From positions 1 through 64,000 of the forward strand of contig JBHGBD010000009.1 in NCBI GenBank assembly GCA_041946825.1: a stretch of 64,000 nt of DNA. The letters run 5' to 3'. Made by a program: the position numbers and the translations under genes. The notes beneath the pieces are model-generated. The model did not search any database, had not been told where the DNA came from, and saw nothing but the letters and a program-made list of their open reading frames with translations. Position 1 is the stretch's first letter. Each line of letters starts with the position of its first letter. Shown here piece by piece: positions 8,061 to 15,847 of the stretch. Source of the DNA: CAZTHM01 sp041946825. Its GTDB lineage: Bacteria; Acidobacteriota; Terriglobia; UBA7540.

Positions 8061-8564
8061 TCAGCGCGCGGCTGCGTGAGCTTCAACCCACTTGTGTGCT
8101 TCCACCGACTTGATCCACTCGCCCGCTACCTGCCGCGTGGCGACATTCAGGCGATTCCAAACGTTGATGGTGGCGATGGCAAGAACCAGGGCCGCGAGCG
8201 CGGGCTCGTCGTAGTGCCGCGCGGCCTCCTCCCAGATTTCGTCGGGGACGGGATCGGGTCGGTCGCTGATCCGGGTCAGGGCCTCGGTCAGTGCCAGGGC
8301 GGCGCGCTCGGCCTCGGTGAAGTAAGGCGCCTCCCGCCAGGCCGCAACCGCGAAGAGCCGCTCGTCGGTTTCGCCTTGCTGCTTCAGCAGGCGGGGGTGC
8401 ATGTCAACGCAAACGCCACAGCCGTTAATCTGGCTGGCGCGCAACTGGACCAATCCGACCGTCCGCTCCGGCAGGCCGCTCTGTTCCACAGCCTTGCCTA
8501 GGCCTGCCATAGCTTGCATGGCTCCGGGCAAGATCATGACTGGGTTCTTCATCCTTGCTTCCAT
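8061..8564 (-). CDS. carboxymuconolactone decarboxylase / AhpD-like protein
   Basis: A 167-residue all-helical protein of the CMD/AhpD family. The redox-active CxxC lies in INGCGVCVDMHPRLL (residues 47-61) with the typical downstream His, and FTEAERAALALTEALTRI and ALVLAIATINVWNRLNVATR are the conserved family helices. Family members with CxxC-DxH act as alkylhydroperoxidase-type thiol antioxidants; true decarboxylases lack the Cys pair, so a peroxidase or redox role is more likely. ATG 8564 follows AGGAGG. It is divergent from a SigJ/ECF41-like sigma gene, the classical pairing for ECF41 factors. A matching promoter motif lies about 50 bases upstream (8616-8642) and a strong terminator follows. 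Confidence 0.9.
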   Translation of the reverse strand: MEARMKNPVMILPGAMQAMAGLGKAVEQSGLPERTVGLVQLRASQINGCGVCVDMHPRLLKQQGETDERLFAVAAWREAPYFTEAERAALALTEALTRISDRPDPVPDEIWEEAARHYDEPALAALVLAIATINVWNRLNVATRQVAGEWIKSVEAHKWVEAHAAAR

Positions 8565-8580
8565 GGTTTCTAATCCTCCT

Positions 8581-8607
8581 CGTCACAATTTCTGACTTCC
8601 GTTCGTC
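8581..8607 (+). promoter_or_regulatory. ECF41-type promoter motif reading toward the sigma gene
   Basis: CGTCACA (8581-8587), 16 bases, then CGTC (8604-8607). This matches the ECF41 consensus as I recall it (TGTCACA, N16, CGTC) except for the first -35 base. It would start transcription near 8614, about 29 bases before the sigma ATG, implying autoregulation. Confidence 0.6.
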
Positions 8608-8615
8608 GCTACAAT

Positions 8616-8642
8616 GACGGATATTGGAGAAAGGATGTGACA
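8616..8642 (-). promoter_or_regulatory. perfect ECF41-type promoter for the CMD/AhpD-like gene
   Basis: On the minus strand TGTCACA (8642-8636), exactly 16 bases, then CGTC (8619-8616). This is the recalled ECF41 consensus without mismatch. The -35 box overlaps the possible GTG start of the sigma gene. Transcription would begin near 8609, giving a leader of about 45 bases to the CMD/AhpD ATG. Confidence 0.75.
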
Positions 8643-9569
8643 ATGACGGACCACGAATGGCTGGCGGAACGATTCGAGGAGAACCGAAGTCATTTGCGGG
8701 CAGTGGCTTACCGGATGCTTGGGTCGGTGGCCGAAGCCGACGACGCGATTCAGGATGCTTGGCTTCGGCTAAGCCGCTCGGATGCCGCCGAGATCGACAA
8801 TCTCCGCGGCTGGCTGACGACGGTGGTCGCGCGCATTTGCCTCGATTTGCTGCGCGCTCGCACATCACGACGCGAGGAGCCGCTCGAGGCTCAGGCCCCC
8901 GACCCGGTCGCAAGCCGCGACGAGAAGATCGATCCCGAGCAGGAAGCGCTGCTGGCAGACTCGGTCGGCCTGGCACTGCTCGTGGTGCTTGACCGGCTGA
9001 CTCCCGCCGAGCGGATCGCGTTCGTGCTGCATGACCTGTTCGCCGTTCCCTTCGAGGAAATCGCGCCCATCGTGGGGCGGTCGCCGAGCGCGGCCCGGCA
9101 GCTCGCCAGCCGGGCGCGGCGCCGCGTGCAGGGAACGGCCACGGTTCCTGACGCCGATCTTTCCCAGCAGCGGGAAGTCGTCGACGCTTTCCTGGCGGCC
9201 TTGCGCGGAGGCGACTTCGACGGGCTGATTGCGGTTCTCGATCCCGAGTTGGTGGTCCGCGCCGACCAGCCTGGACGTCCTGGCGCGCCGCTGGAAGTCC
9301 GCGGGGCGCGAGTCTGGGCCAAGCAGGCGCTTAGTTACTCCAAAGGCGCCACTTTCGCGCGAATGGCTTTCGTGGATGGAGCGGTGGGGGCGATTGTTGC
9401 TCCGGGTGGAAGGCTGTTCAGGGTGCTGCGCTTCGCATTCGCAGATGGGCGGATTTCCCGCATCGAGGTGATCGGCAAGCCTTCGACACTTCGCAGGCTC
9501 AACCTTGCGGTGCTCGCCGGCGGGCATCACAATGCCCCGGCCTCGCCAGCGGAAGGCTCGCCGCAGTAA
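8643..9569 (+). CDS. SigJ/ECF41-like RNA polymerase sigma factor with C-terminal SnoaL-like domain
   Basis: A 308-residue ECF sigma factor. Sigma-2 (residues about 7-75) contains LRAVAYRMLGSVAEADDAIQDAWLRL and the promoter-melting WL-TVVARICLDLLR helix. Sigma-4 (about 105-160) contains RLTPAERIAFVLHDLFAVPFEEIAPIVGRSPSAARQLASRARRRV. An NTF2/SnoaL-like extension follows (about 172-290), which in ECF41 proteins acts as a fused regulator in place of a separate anti-sigma. The usual WLPEP and DGGGK signatures are not clearly conserved (DQPG replaces the latter), so a related group such as ECF56 remains possible. ATG 8643 has AAGGA seven bases upstream; GTG 8637 with GGAGA is equally good. The gene is divergent from the CMD/AhpD-like target and 12 bases upstream of trmO. 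Confidence 0.9.
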   Translation: MTDHEWLAERFEENRSHLRAVAYRMLGSVAEADDAIQDAWLRLSRSDAAEIDNLRGWLTTVVARICLDLLRARTSRREEPLEAQAPDPVASRDEKIDPEQEALLADSVGLALLVVLDRLTPAERIAFVLHDLFAVPFEEIAPIVGRSPSAARQLASRARRRVQGTATVPDADLSQQREVVDAFLAALRGGDFDGLIAVLDPELVVRADQPGRPGAPLEVRGARVWAKQALSYSKGATFARMAFVDGAVGAIVAPGGRLFRVLRFAFADGRISRIEVIGKPSTLRRLNLAVLAGGHHNAPASPAEGSPQ

Positions 9570-9581
9570 GATGGTCTCGCG

Positions 9582-10022
9582 ATGGTTGCCAGGAAGAAAC
9601 GGCCCAGGAGGCAAGGCGGAAAACTCGCGCCGCTTCGCCCGATTGGTGTGATCCGGTCGACTCTCACCAAGCGCGCAGACGCTCCCAGACAAGCGTCGGA
9701 GGGCGCTCCCGACGCCTGGCTGGAAGTGCATCCATTCGCGGCGCCGGCGTTGGACGGGCTCCGCGTCGGCGACGAAATCATTGTGGTGACTTGGCTCGAC
9801 CGGGCGCGGCGCGATGTGCTGAAAGTCCACCCGCGCTCCGACAAGCGGCGCGCGCTCACCGGCGTTTTTGCGACGCGTTCCCCCGACCGGCCGAATCCGC
9901 TGGGCCTCCATCCTGTTACCGTCCGGCGCATTGTCAGAAACCGTCTACGCATTGGCCCCATCGAAGCCATCGACGGCACTCCAGTCGTCGACATTAAGCC
10001 CGTTCTCTGCCCCGGAGTATGA
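9582..10022 (+). CDS. trmO: TrmO-type tRNA (t6A37) N6-methyltransferase
   Basis: A 146-residue protein of the TrmO/YaeB (UPF0066, formerly VirR/TsaA) family. TrmO enzymes use S-adenosylmethionine to methylate N6-threonylcarbamoyladenosine at position 37 of tRNA-Thr to m6t6A, using a beta-barrel fold. Visible features are the first strand LRPIGVIRSTLTKR, the family signature GVFATRSPDRPNPLGLH around residues 98-114, and the C-terminal strand DGTPVVDIKPVL. The length equals the core domain, without the C-terminal extension of the E. coli protein. It starts 12 bases after the sigma stop and is probably cotranscribed with it, an unusual link for a tRNA modification gene. Confidence 0.88.
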   Translation: MVARKKRPRRQGGKLAPLRPIGVIRSTLTKRADAPRQASEGAPDAWLEVHPFAAPALDGLRVGDEIIVVTWLDRARRDVLKVHPRSDKRRALTGVFATRSPDRPNPLGLHPVTVRRIVRNRLRIGPIEAIDGTPVVDIKPVLCPGV

Positions 10023-10043
10023 CAAATAGTCTGCTTTCTTCGG

Positions 10044-10049
10044 TATAAT
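10044..10049 (+). promoter_or_regulatory. consensus -10 box directly before the VOC-SpoIIE gene
   Basis: TATAAT matches the sigma-70 -10 consensus exactly. A -35-like ATGACA lies 19 bases upstream (10019-10024). The expected start of transcription falls at about 10056-10057, the A of the ATG, which implies a leaderless or nearly leaderless mRNA. Confidence 0.5.
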
Positions 10050-10056
10050 CACTTGG

Positions 10057-11319
10057 ATGAGCAGTCCTTCGCACGCTCTCACCCACCGGGCGCACCGGTG
10101 CAGCTTCAATCCTGACCGGCAGGACCCGTACCTCCGCCTCAGCACCGTGACGGTTTTCGTCCGCGACCAGGAGCGCAGCCTGCGTTATTACGTGGACCAG
10201 CTTGGGTTCAGCCTGGCGCACGATCTGCGACTGCCTTCGGGAGATCGTTTGCTGGCGGTCACTCCTCCCGACGGCACGGCGATGCTTTCGCTGGTCACTC
10301 CCAAACCGGGCTCGGAGGAATACAGCCTTATCGGCCGGCCCACTCAGATCGTTTTCATGACGGAGGATCTTCCCGCCAAGTTCGAAGAATGGCGCCAGCG
10401 GGGCGTTCGGTTTTGCCAATCTCCGCGGGAAGAAGACTGGGGCGCCACCTCAGCGAGCTTCGAAGACGCGGACGGGAATTCTTTCACGCTCCTGGAATAC
10501 GAAGCGATGACGCGCGAAATCGAGGAGCAACGCCGCGACCATGCCGAGCGCCGCGAGCACCAACGCCGTGCCGCCGCGGAGCAGGAATACGCCCGGAAGG
10601 TCCAGTCAAAGCTCTTCCCGCAGTCGCAGCCGCCACTGGAAACATTGGATTATGGCGGCGTCTGCGTCCAGGCGCGCGAGGTGGGGGGCGATTACTACGA
10701 CTTTCTGGAACTCGATCGCGGCCGAGTGGGGCTGGTGATCGGCGACGTTTCCGGAAAAGGGACCGCCGCGGCCCTCCTGATGGCCAACTTGCAGGCCCAC
10801 GTGCGCAACCTGGGCGCTTCTTACTCCTATCGTCCCTTCACGCCGTTTGCCCTGGGACAGCCGCAACGGTTCCTGATCACTCTCAATCGCCTCTTCTGCG
10901 ACAGCACCACCGAGAGCGCCTACGCGACGTTCTTCTTCGCCGAATACGACGACCAGCGGCGACGCCTGCGCTATGCGAATTGCGGCCACCTGCCCGCTTT
11001 GCTCCTCCGCCGCGACGGCGATCTCGAGCGGCTCGAATCGACCTGCGCCATTCTGGGACTCTTCAAAGCGTGGGAATGCGGAGTCGGTGAGCGGGATCTT
11101 TTTCCCGGCGACACCCTGGTGTTCTATACCGATGGAGTGACTGAATCTTTCAACGATGACGATGAACAGTTCGGCGAGCGGCGGCTCATTGAGGCGCTGT
11201 GCAAATACCGTCATTCGCCCTCGCAAACCCTGCTTGAATCCCTTCTCGACGACGTCCGCCGGTTCAGCCACCGTGAGCAACACGACGACATCACGCTGAT
11301 GGTCGCGAAGTGCCGATGA
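10057..11319 (+). CDS. VOC (glyoxalase-like) domain fused to SpoIIE/RsbU PP2C-type phosphatase
   Basis: A 420-residue two-domain protein. Residues about 26-150 form a VOC/glyoxalase-bleomycin-resistance fold (STVTVFVRDQERSLRYYVDQLGF at the start, ASFEDADGNSFTLLEYE at the end). A charged helical linker (about 151-190, EQRRDHAERREHQRRAAAEQEYARKVQ) leads into a SpoIIE phosphatase (about 190-420) with all metal-binding motifs: VGGDYYDF, GDVSGKGTAAALLMA, YANCGHLPALL, LVFYTDGVTES and HDDITLMV. Such phosphatases dephosphorylate STAS anti-sigma antagonists in partner switching, and sensor domains upstream control them. Here the sensor is a VOC domain, so small-molecule or metal sensing is inferred. 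No STAS or RsbW gene is adjacent. It follows trmO by 34 bases with its own promoter-like box. Confidence 0.9.
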   Translation: MSSPSHALTHRAHRCSFNPDRQDPYLRLSTVTVFVRDQERSLRYYVDQLGFSLAHDLRLPSGDRLLAVTPPDGTAMLSLVTPKPGSEEYSLIGRPTQIVFMTEDLPAKFEEWRQRGVRFCQSPREEDWGATSASFEDADGNSFTLLEYEAMTREIEEQRRDHAERREHQRRAAAEQEYARKVQSKLFPQSQPPLETLDYGGVCVQAREVGGDYYDFLELDRGRVGLVIGDVSGKGTAAALLMANLQAHVRNLGASYSYRPFTPFALGQPQRFLITLNRLFCDSTTESAYATFFFAEYDDQRRRLRYANCGHLPALLLRRDGDLERLESTCAILGLFKAWECGVGERDLFPGDTLVFYTDGVTESFNDDDEQFGERRLIEALCKYRHSPSQTLLESLLDDVRRFSHREQHDDITLMVAKCR

Positions 11320-11766
11320 TACGGTTTTGCCGCTTCGTCGCACCGGACTCGGCCAGCGCAGGCGGCATTTTGGGATGGCGGCGATCTCGCGGAGCGAGCC
11401 CCTCGGGAGCAGGAGACGATTCGAACCACCTTTCAGCGCTGGAAACCCAGAGACTTCACCCCGCCAGGTTGCAGTGGTTGCCCTGTATCCTCCTGACTGC
11501 AAAAAGTTAAAACCTGATACCAGCCCGGAAGAGCAGGTATTACTAAGTCAGTAAGCCAAATTAGTTTGCAATCGGCTTTCATCCTTGGTAAATTAACGTG
11601 GGAGGTAGGGGCGCCTCCGTTCCTTTTCGCGGCCGAGGCAAGTCTCGCGCTCCCATGGGTTATGGGTGAAATGTCACAGGTTTTCAGAAAATTGACGTCC
11701 GTCAGATTTTGGAACTCGTCACCGGACGAGGCAAAATTCCCCAAAGTGTAATTTCGGAAGGAACAG
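11320..11766. other. 447-base gene-free stretch
   Basis: No frame here shows protein-like composition. The only notable item is a promoter-like motif at 11672-11699. The stretch also contains a GATTCGAACC string that looks like a tRNA T-arm but does not fold as one. Confidence 0.6.
11672..11699 (+). promoter_or_regulatory. possible third ECF41-like promoter motif (spacer 17)
   Basis: TGTCACA (11672-11678), 17 bases, then CGTC (11696-11699). The half-sites are exact but the spacer is one base longer than in the two motifs at 8581 and 8616. It would drive the small gene at 11767 with a leader of roughly 60 bases. Confidence 0.35.
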
Positions 11767-11985
11767 GTGACTACTCAGAAGCTTGTGGACGAACTTCTCC
11801 TGCTCGCCGACCGAACTGAGGTCTTAAGTGGGCATGTGGTCGAATTGAGGGATTCCCCACTCGCGATGCGTGTCGGCATCACGGATCGACTGATTCAATT
11901 GACCTGCCTGCTCCGACTCGCGGCCAAAGAAATTGAACGCCCGCTCGGCACTGAAAAGAGCTTCAACGTCCCAATCGACGCCTGA
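11767..11985 (+). CDS. small helical protein of unknown function
   Basis: A 72-residue predicted helical protein. GTG 11767 is preceded by GGAAGGA at five bases, which is the main reason to accept it as coding. The sequence has leucine-rich amphipathic helices (TQKLVDELLLLADRTEVL and RLIQLTCLLRLAAKEIE). No recognised domain, signal peptide or membrane segment. It lies alone between the VOC-SpoIIE phosphatase and the DMT transporter, downstream of the ECF41-like motif at 11672. It could be a small regulatory or protein-binding factor, but nothing in the sequence identifies it. Confidence 0.5.
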   Translation: MTTQKLVDELLLLADRTEVLSGHVVELRDSPLAMRVGITDRLIQLTCLLRLAAKEIERPLGTEKSFNVPIDA

Positions 11986-12142
11986 CCTTCCCGGACGATG
12001 CCAGAGCGCCGACTCTTCTCCTCCCAATAAGTTGCACAGGTTACGCTCCGGATTCTCGACGCATTCTCACTTGATTCTCCGCTGAGTTTTCTCTTTAATG
12101 CCTGCCTGACGCGGAGCGCATTTCTGCGTCGAGGCGGGGCGG

Positions 12143-13060
12143 ATGCGTTCCTGGTTCTTCCTGTTCAGTTGCAATCTGATGTGGGCGCTGCAATTCACCT
12201 GCGTCAAGCTGGTGCAGGACCAGGTGGGCCCGTTGTTCACCGTCTGGGGCCCGATGACGCTCGCGACCGTGATGCTCTATCCGCTGGTGCGGGCCGAGCG
12301 TCCTGACGGCTCCGCGCCAGACGAACGCCGCCGGAGCGACGCGTGGTCCTATCTTCTGCTCGCGGCTTTGGGAGTTTTTCCCGCCCAGGTGCTGACCACC
12401 TGGGGAACGCGCCTGTCGCTTGCCTCGAACGCCGCGCTCATCAACCTGACGATTCCGGTTTCGATGGCGATTATGGCGGCCATCATCCTGGGCGAGCGCA
12501 TGACCGCGCCGCGCTGGATCAGCTTCGGTCTGGCCATCGGAGGTGTGCTCCTCTGCTCGGGTTCGGATCTCCGCCACATGGATTTCAGCCGGGCTTACTG
12601 GGCGGGGAACTCGCTGGTGTTTCTCGGCACGATGGGCAGCAGTTTCATCAACACCTACGGCAAGAAAATGATGCGACGCTACACGCCTATGCAGATGCTC
12701 TTTTACATGTACGTCGCGGCGTTCGTCATTCTGACTCCGCTCACCCTCGCGCAGGAACACGATGTATTCCGCCGCATCCCGCAATTCTCCGCGCAGACGT
12801 GGATTGGCCTGGCGCTGCTGACCTTTTTTCACAATTTCCTTTCCATGGTGTTGTTCCTCAAGGCGCTCAAAAAACTCGACGCCATCCAGGCTGCGCTCTC
12901 GATTTACCTCGTCACATTCTTCGGCGTGCCCATCGCCGCCCTCTGGCTGGGCGAGCGACTGACGCTGGCAGGGATTGCCGGCGGGCTTCTGGTCCTCGTC
13001 AGCACGCTGCTGATTACGCTGTGGGAACAGAGGCGCGCCGTGCCCACGCGGGCGGGGTGA
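12143..13060 (+). CDS. DMT superfamily (EamA) transporter
   Basis: A 305-residue inner-membrane protein with about ten hydrophobic segments in two EamA repeats. The first repeat opens WFFLFSCNLMWALQFTCVKLVQ and ends near IPVSMAIMAAIILGERMTAPRWISFGLAIGGVLLC. The second runs from NSLVFLGTMGSSFINTYGKKMM to GVPIAALWLGERLTLAGIAGGLLVLVSTLL. The paired 'LGER(M/L)T...W/G' motifs ending each repeat are diagnostic. These carriers export or import small metabolites such as amino acids; the substrate cannot be told. ATG 12143 follows GAGGCGGGGCGG. It appears monocistronic. Confidence 0.9.
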   Translation: MRSWFFLFSCNLMWALQFTCVKLVQDQVGPLFTVWGPMTLATVMLYPLVRAERPDGSAPDERRRSDAWSYLLLAALGVFPAQVLTTWGTRLSLASNAALINLTIPVSMAIMAAIILGERMTAPRWISFGLAIGGVLLCSGSDLRHMDFSRAYWAGNSLVFLGTMGSSFINTYGKKMMRRYTPMQMLFYMYVAAFVILTPLTLAQEHDVFRRIPQFSAQTWIGLALLTFFHNFLSMVLFLKALKKLDAIQAALSIYLVTFFGVPIAALWLGERLTLAGIAGGLLVLVSTLLITLWEQRRAVPTRAG

Positions 13061-13285
13061 CGGAGCGCCAGGCGACCCGGCCACCCCTTGGCAGGGCCGT
13101 CGCGTCAGTTGTGTACTCGCCGTTCATCAACACTACGCCCAGCGCCCTCGCCCAAAATCACGCGGCCGAGGGCGCACCTCCGCGCGCGAGAAATCAACCT
13201 CGAAGACGCTTCTGATCCAAACACTTGATCTTCGCATTGCCATCAAGCCGTGCCTGGAGGATGATTTCTGACAGGAGAGGTTCAT

Positions 13286-14293
13286 ATGAAGAGGCCATTG
13301 GGGATGGTGGTTGCTGTGCTCGCGTTGGCAGGGGCTCTCGATGCCGCCGACTCGGTCGCCTTGCGCCAGGTTCAAACCATTCCGCTTCCGGGCGTTGAGG
13401 GGCGAATCGACCACCTGGGCGTCGATGTTCGCGGGCAACGTCTGTTTGTTGCGGCTCTCGGCAATAACAGCCTGGAAGTCCTCGACCTCCGCGCCGGCAC
13501 GCGGGTGAGAAGCATCACCGGCCTGCGCGCGCCCCAGGGCGTCTTCTTTGTCCCCAATGAGAACAAGCTTTTTGTCGCCAGCGCGGATGATGGGACTTGC
13601 AGGATTTTTGATGGCAACTCATACCAACTGATCTCGGTTATCCGCTTCTCGAGTGACGCGGACAACGTTCGTTACGACGCCGCCCAGGGCCGAATCTACG
13701 TCGGGTACGGCGACGGCGCGCTGGGGATCCTGGACGCGGCCACGGGCAAGAAAATCGCGGACATCGACCTCGGAGCGCATCCCGAATCTTTTCGCCTGGA
13801 GGAATCCGGACCGAGGATCTTCGTCAACCTGCCCGACGCGAATCATACGATCGCGGTTGTGGACCGCGCGCGACGGTCGGTGATTGCGACGTGGAAGGTT
13901 GAGCAGCAGGCCAACTTCCCCATGATCCTGGACGAGCCAGACCATCGCCTGTTGGTCGTCACGCGCAAGCCCGCGCGGCTGGTGGTGTTGGAAACGAATT
14001 CGGGCAGGCAAGTCGCGAGCTATCCGGCCGTTGGCGACGCCGACGACGTCTTCTACGACTCGGCCCACAAGCGCGTTTACATCTCGGGGGGCGAAGGGTT
14101 CATCGACATCTTTGACCAGCAGAATCCCAGCCAGTATCGGCTGGCGGGAAGAATCGCCACAGCCACGGGCGCGCGAACCTCGTTGTTCGTCCCGGAGCTG
14201 AATCGCCTCTACCTTGCGGTGCCCCACCGCGGGAATCAACCGGCGGAAATCCGCGTGTATGAACCTCAGCCGAACGCCCGCCCGCAGCCATAG
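13286..14293 (+). CDS. secreted YncE-like beta-propeller protein
   Basis: A 335-residue protein with a signal peptide (MKRPLGMVVAVLALAGALDA-A) and repeated YVTN/YncE beta-propeller blades: RLFVAALGNNSLEVLDLRAGTRV, KLFVASADDGTCRIFDGNSY, RIYVGYGDGALGILDAATGKK, RIFVNLPDANHTIAVVDRARR and RVYISGGEGFIDIFDQQNP. These are seven-bladed periplasmic propellers that bind proteins or ligands and are not normally catalytic. The Shine-Dalgarno is AGGAGAGG just before ATG 13286. It is single by spacing and ends in hairpins facing the beta-helix gene. Confidence 0.85.
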   Translation: MKRPLGMVVAVLALAGALDAADSVALRQVQTIPLPGVEGRIDHLGVDVRGQRLFVAALGNNSLEVLDLRAGTRVRSITGLRAPQGVFFVPNENKLFVASADDGTCRIFDGNSYQLISVIRFSSDADNVRYDAAQGRIYVGYGDGALGILDAATGKKIADIDLGAHPESFRLEESGPRIFVNLPDANHTIAVVDRARRSVIATWKVEQQANFPMILDEPDHRLLVVTRKPARLVVLETNSGRQVASYPAVGDADDVFYDSAHKRVYISGGEGFIDIFDQQNPSQYRLAGRIATATGARTSLFVPELNRLYLAVPHRGNQPAEIRVYEPQPNARPQP

Positions 14294-14313
14294 AAGAATT
14301 TCAGCGCTGTAGC

Positions 14314-14340
14314 GCAGACTCCGGCTTTCTCGGAGTCTGC
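14314..14340 (+). terminator. hairpin after the beta-propeller gene
   Basis: GCAGACTCCG-GCTTTCT-CGGAGTCTGC forms a 10-bp stem with a 7-base loop, 20 bases past the stop at 14293, followed by CGGCTCGTTCTTC. Confidence 0.65.
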
Positions 14341-14366
14341 GGCTCGTTCTTCATATGAAGTGCCGC

Positions 14367-14390
14367 AGAGTCTCTGGAATGCGAGACTCT
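14367..14390 (-). terminator. hairpin after the beta-helix gene
   Basis: AGAGTCTC and GAGACTCT pair over 8 bp around an 8-base loop, 11 bases beyond the minus-strand stop at 14402. With the hairpin at 14314 it separates the two convergent genes. Confidence 0.55.
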
Positions 14391-14401
14391 TCGCTACCGC
14401 C

Positions 14402-15847
14402 TCAGTGCAGGCTGGCGTAGGTATCCCACTGGGACAGCGTCCAATATTCGGCGAGCCAATAGAAGTATTTGTAGCCAGAATAGGTCAAGTTGAACGTGTT
14501 GTTCTGGAAATGGTTGTTCCAGTCGCTGTAGACCGTATTATCGAGCGGCCACGATCTGACGATGCCCGCGGCGGTGCCGGTCACCTGGGCGATGGAATTG
14601 TCGTGGACGCTCAGGTTCTGCAACAAATAAGGCAAGCCGTTGGACCCGGTCCCCCGGTAGGCCTGAACCCCGCCGATCCCGTTCAAGCAGTCTTTCACGG
14701 TATTCCCATAGACCGCGACATTGGAGGACGTATTGATCAGAATTCCGGCGCCCCACCAGAGGTTCGACCCGCGCGGGTCGGCGCCATCGCTCTCGATGTA
14801 GTTATAGCGGATGGTGGCGTGATAGCTGATCTCGTGGAAGATGCCTGCAATGACGTTGCGCGTCGTGTGGTTGTGCTCGTAGAGGACGTAGTCGTTCTCG
14901 ATGTCCGTCCACAATCCCGGGCCGTTATTATGGTGGACGTAGTTGTACTGCACCTTCAGGTTGTAGCACTTCACGAACTTGGTGCCGCCCGCCCGGTTCC
15001 AGGCAAATCCGGCAAGGTTATTCAGCCAGACCTCGTTGCTTTGCACGACGACGCTCTTACCCGTGCCGCCCATTCCCAGTTGGCCGTTCTTGTAGATCTT
15101 GTTGTGGTGAACCCACATGTAGTCGCCAATGCGCAGGCCCATCCCATGGTTCAGCCGGATATCGTTCCACTTCACGGTCCAATGCTGGCTTGGCGTACCG
15201 GTACCCTTGCGCCCGTGAATCGCGCCTTCGTCCATCCCGGAAGCATATTTCTCGATGGTCAGCAGGCTGATAACGACTCCCGTAGCCGACCCGGAGAAGG
15301 CGGACCGCGTCAGGCTGATTTCGACGACGTGGCCGGAAGGATTGTCGCCCATATAGACGTTCCCGGTGTTGTAGTCCAGGTACCACCTGCCGGCGCCCAC
15401 CTGCGAAAGGCTTAATACGCGCCGCCGGGGAACGCTGTCGAAGAAGAGGTCCTCGCGCAGGGTGCAGCCCGGATGCGCGGAGTCGCACATGGAAGGGTCG
15501 GCGGTCTTGGGCGAAACGCTCACCTTGGCAACCCAATAGGATCCACTCTGGCTGAACGACGTCAGGCGCGCCGCCCCGCTCAGAACCACCCCTGCCTCGC
15601 CAATGAACTGATCGTAGCTTTTCGGGACCACTGATTGAAAGCGGTAAACGCCCGCACTGAGCTGGAAGGTCGTCCCCGCGGGGTATTGGTTCACCAGGTA
15701 CTGAAGACTATCTCCGGGGCTGACGTAGACCGTCCCGGCCCGCGCAGCCGACGACAGCACCAGCGCGCTCGAAAGAATTCCCAAGCTTCGCCAGACGGCC
15801 TGCCTTGGATGAACTCTAGGATCACATTTGAATCTTCTCGAATACAC
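14402..15847 (-). CDS. secreted right-handed parallel beta-helix protein
   Basis: A 481-residue exported protein. The signal region is RRFKCDPRVHPRQAVWRSLGILSSALVLSSAARA-G. The body has many short beta-helix coils with Asn ladders (WNDIRLNHGMGLRIGDYMWVHHNKIYKN, VQSNEVWLNNLAGFAWNRAG, IRYNYIESDGADPRG, VYGNTVKDCLNGIGG), typical of PbH1 repeats in pectate lyase-like and surface proteins. No complete catalytic triad of a named lyase family is evident. I chose GTG 15847 because GAGGAGG lies just upstream and the start gives a sensible signal peptide; the frame is open to 16039, but that extension is Arg-rich and unlike a leader. The gene-free kilobase upstream probably holds its promoter. Confidence 0.8.
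   Translation of the reverse strand: MYSRRFKCDPRVHPRQAVWRSLGILSSALVLSSAARAGTVYVSPGDSLQYLVNQYPAGTTFQLSAGVYRFQSVVPKSYDQFIGEAGVVLSGAARLTSFSQSGSYWVAKVSVSPKTADPSMCDSAHPGCTLREDLFFDSVPRRRVLSLSQVGAGRWYLDYNTGNVYMGDNPSGHVVEISLTRSAFSGSATGVVISLLTIEKYASGMDEGAIHGRKGTGTPSQHWTVKWNDIRLNHGMGLRIGDYMWVHHNKIYKNGQLGMGGTGKSVVVQSNEVWLNNLAGFAWNRAGGTKFVKCYNLKVQYNYVHHNNGPGLWTDIENDYVLYEHNHTTRNVIAGIFHEISYHATIRYNYIESDGADPRGSNLWWGAGILINTSSNVAVYGNTVKDCLNGIGGVQAYRGTGSNGLPYLLQNLSVHDNSIAQVTGTAAGIVRSWPLDNTVYSDWNNHFQNNTFNLTYSGYKYFYWLAEYWTLSQWDTYASLH

Noticed and set aside
11418..11427. GATTCGAACC, which looks like a tRNA T-arm on the minus strand
   Set aside because: The flanking bases do not form a T-stem, and no acceptor stem, anticodon arm or D-arm can be built around it.
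11566..11751. 61-codon frame upstream of the small helical gene
   Set aside because: It has no Shine-Dalgarno, overlaps the promoter-like motif and lacks protein-like composition.
12095..13084. 329-codon minus-strand frame over the DMT transporter
   Set aside because: The plus strand encodes a clear two-repeat EamA protein. The antisense frame is Arg/His/Glu-rich with no domain.
14360..15415. 351-codon plus-strand frame
   Set aside because: It is antisense to the beta-helix gene. Its valine/aspartate-rich pattern mirrors the repeats on the real strand.
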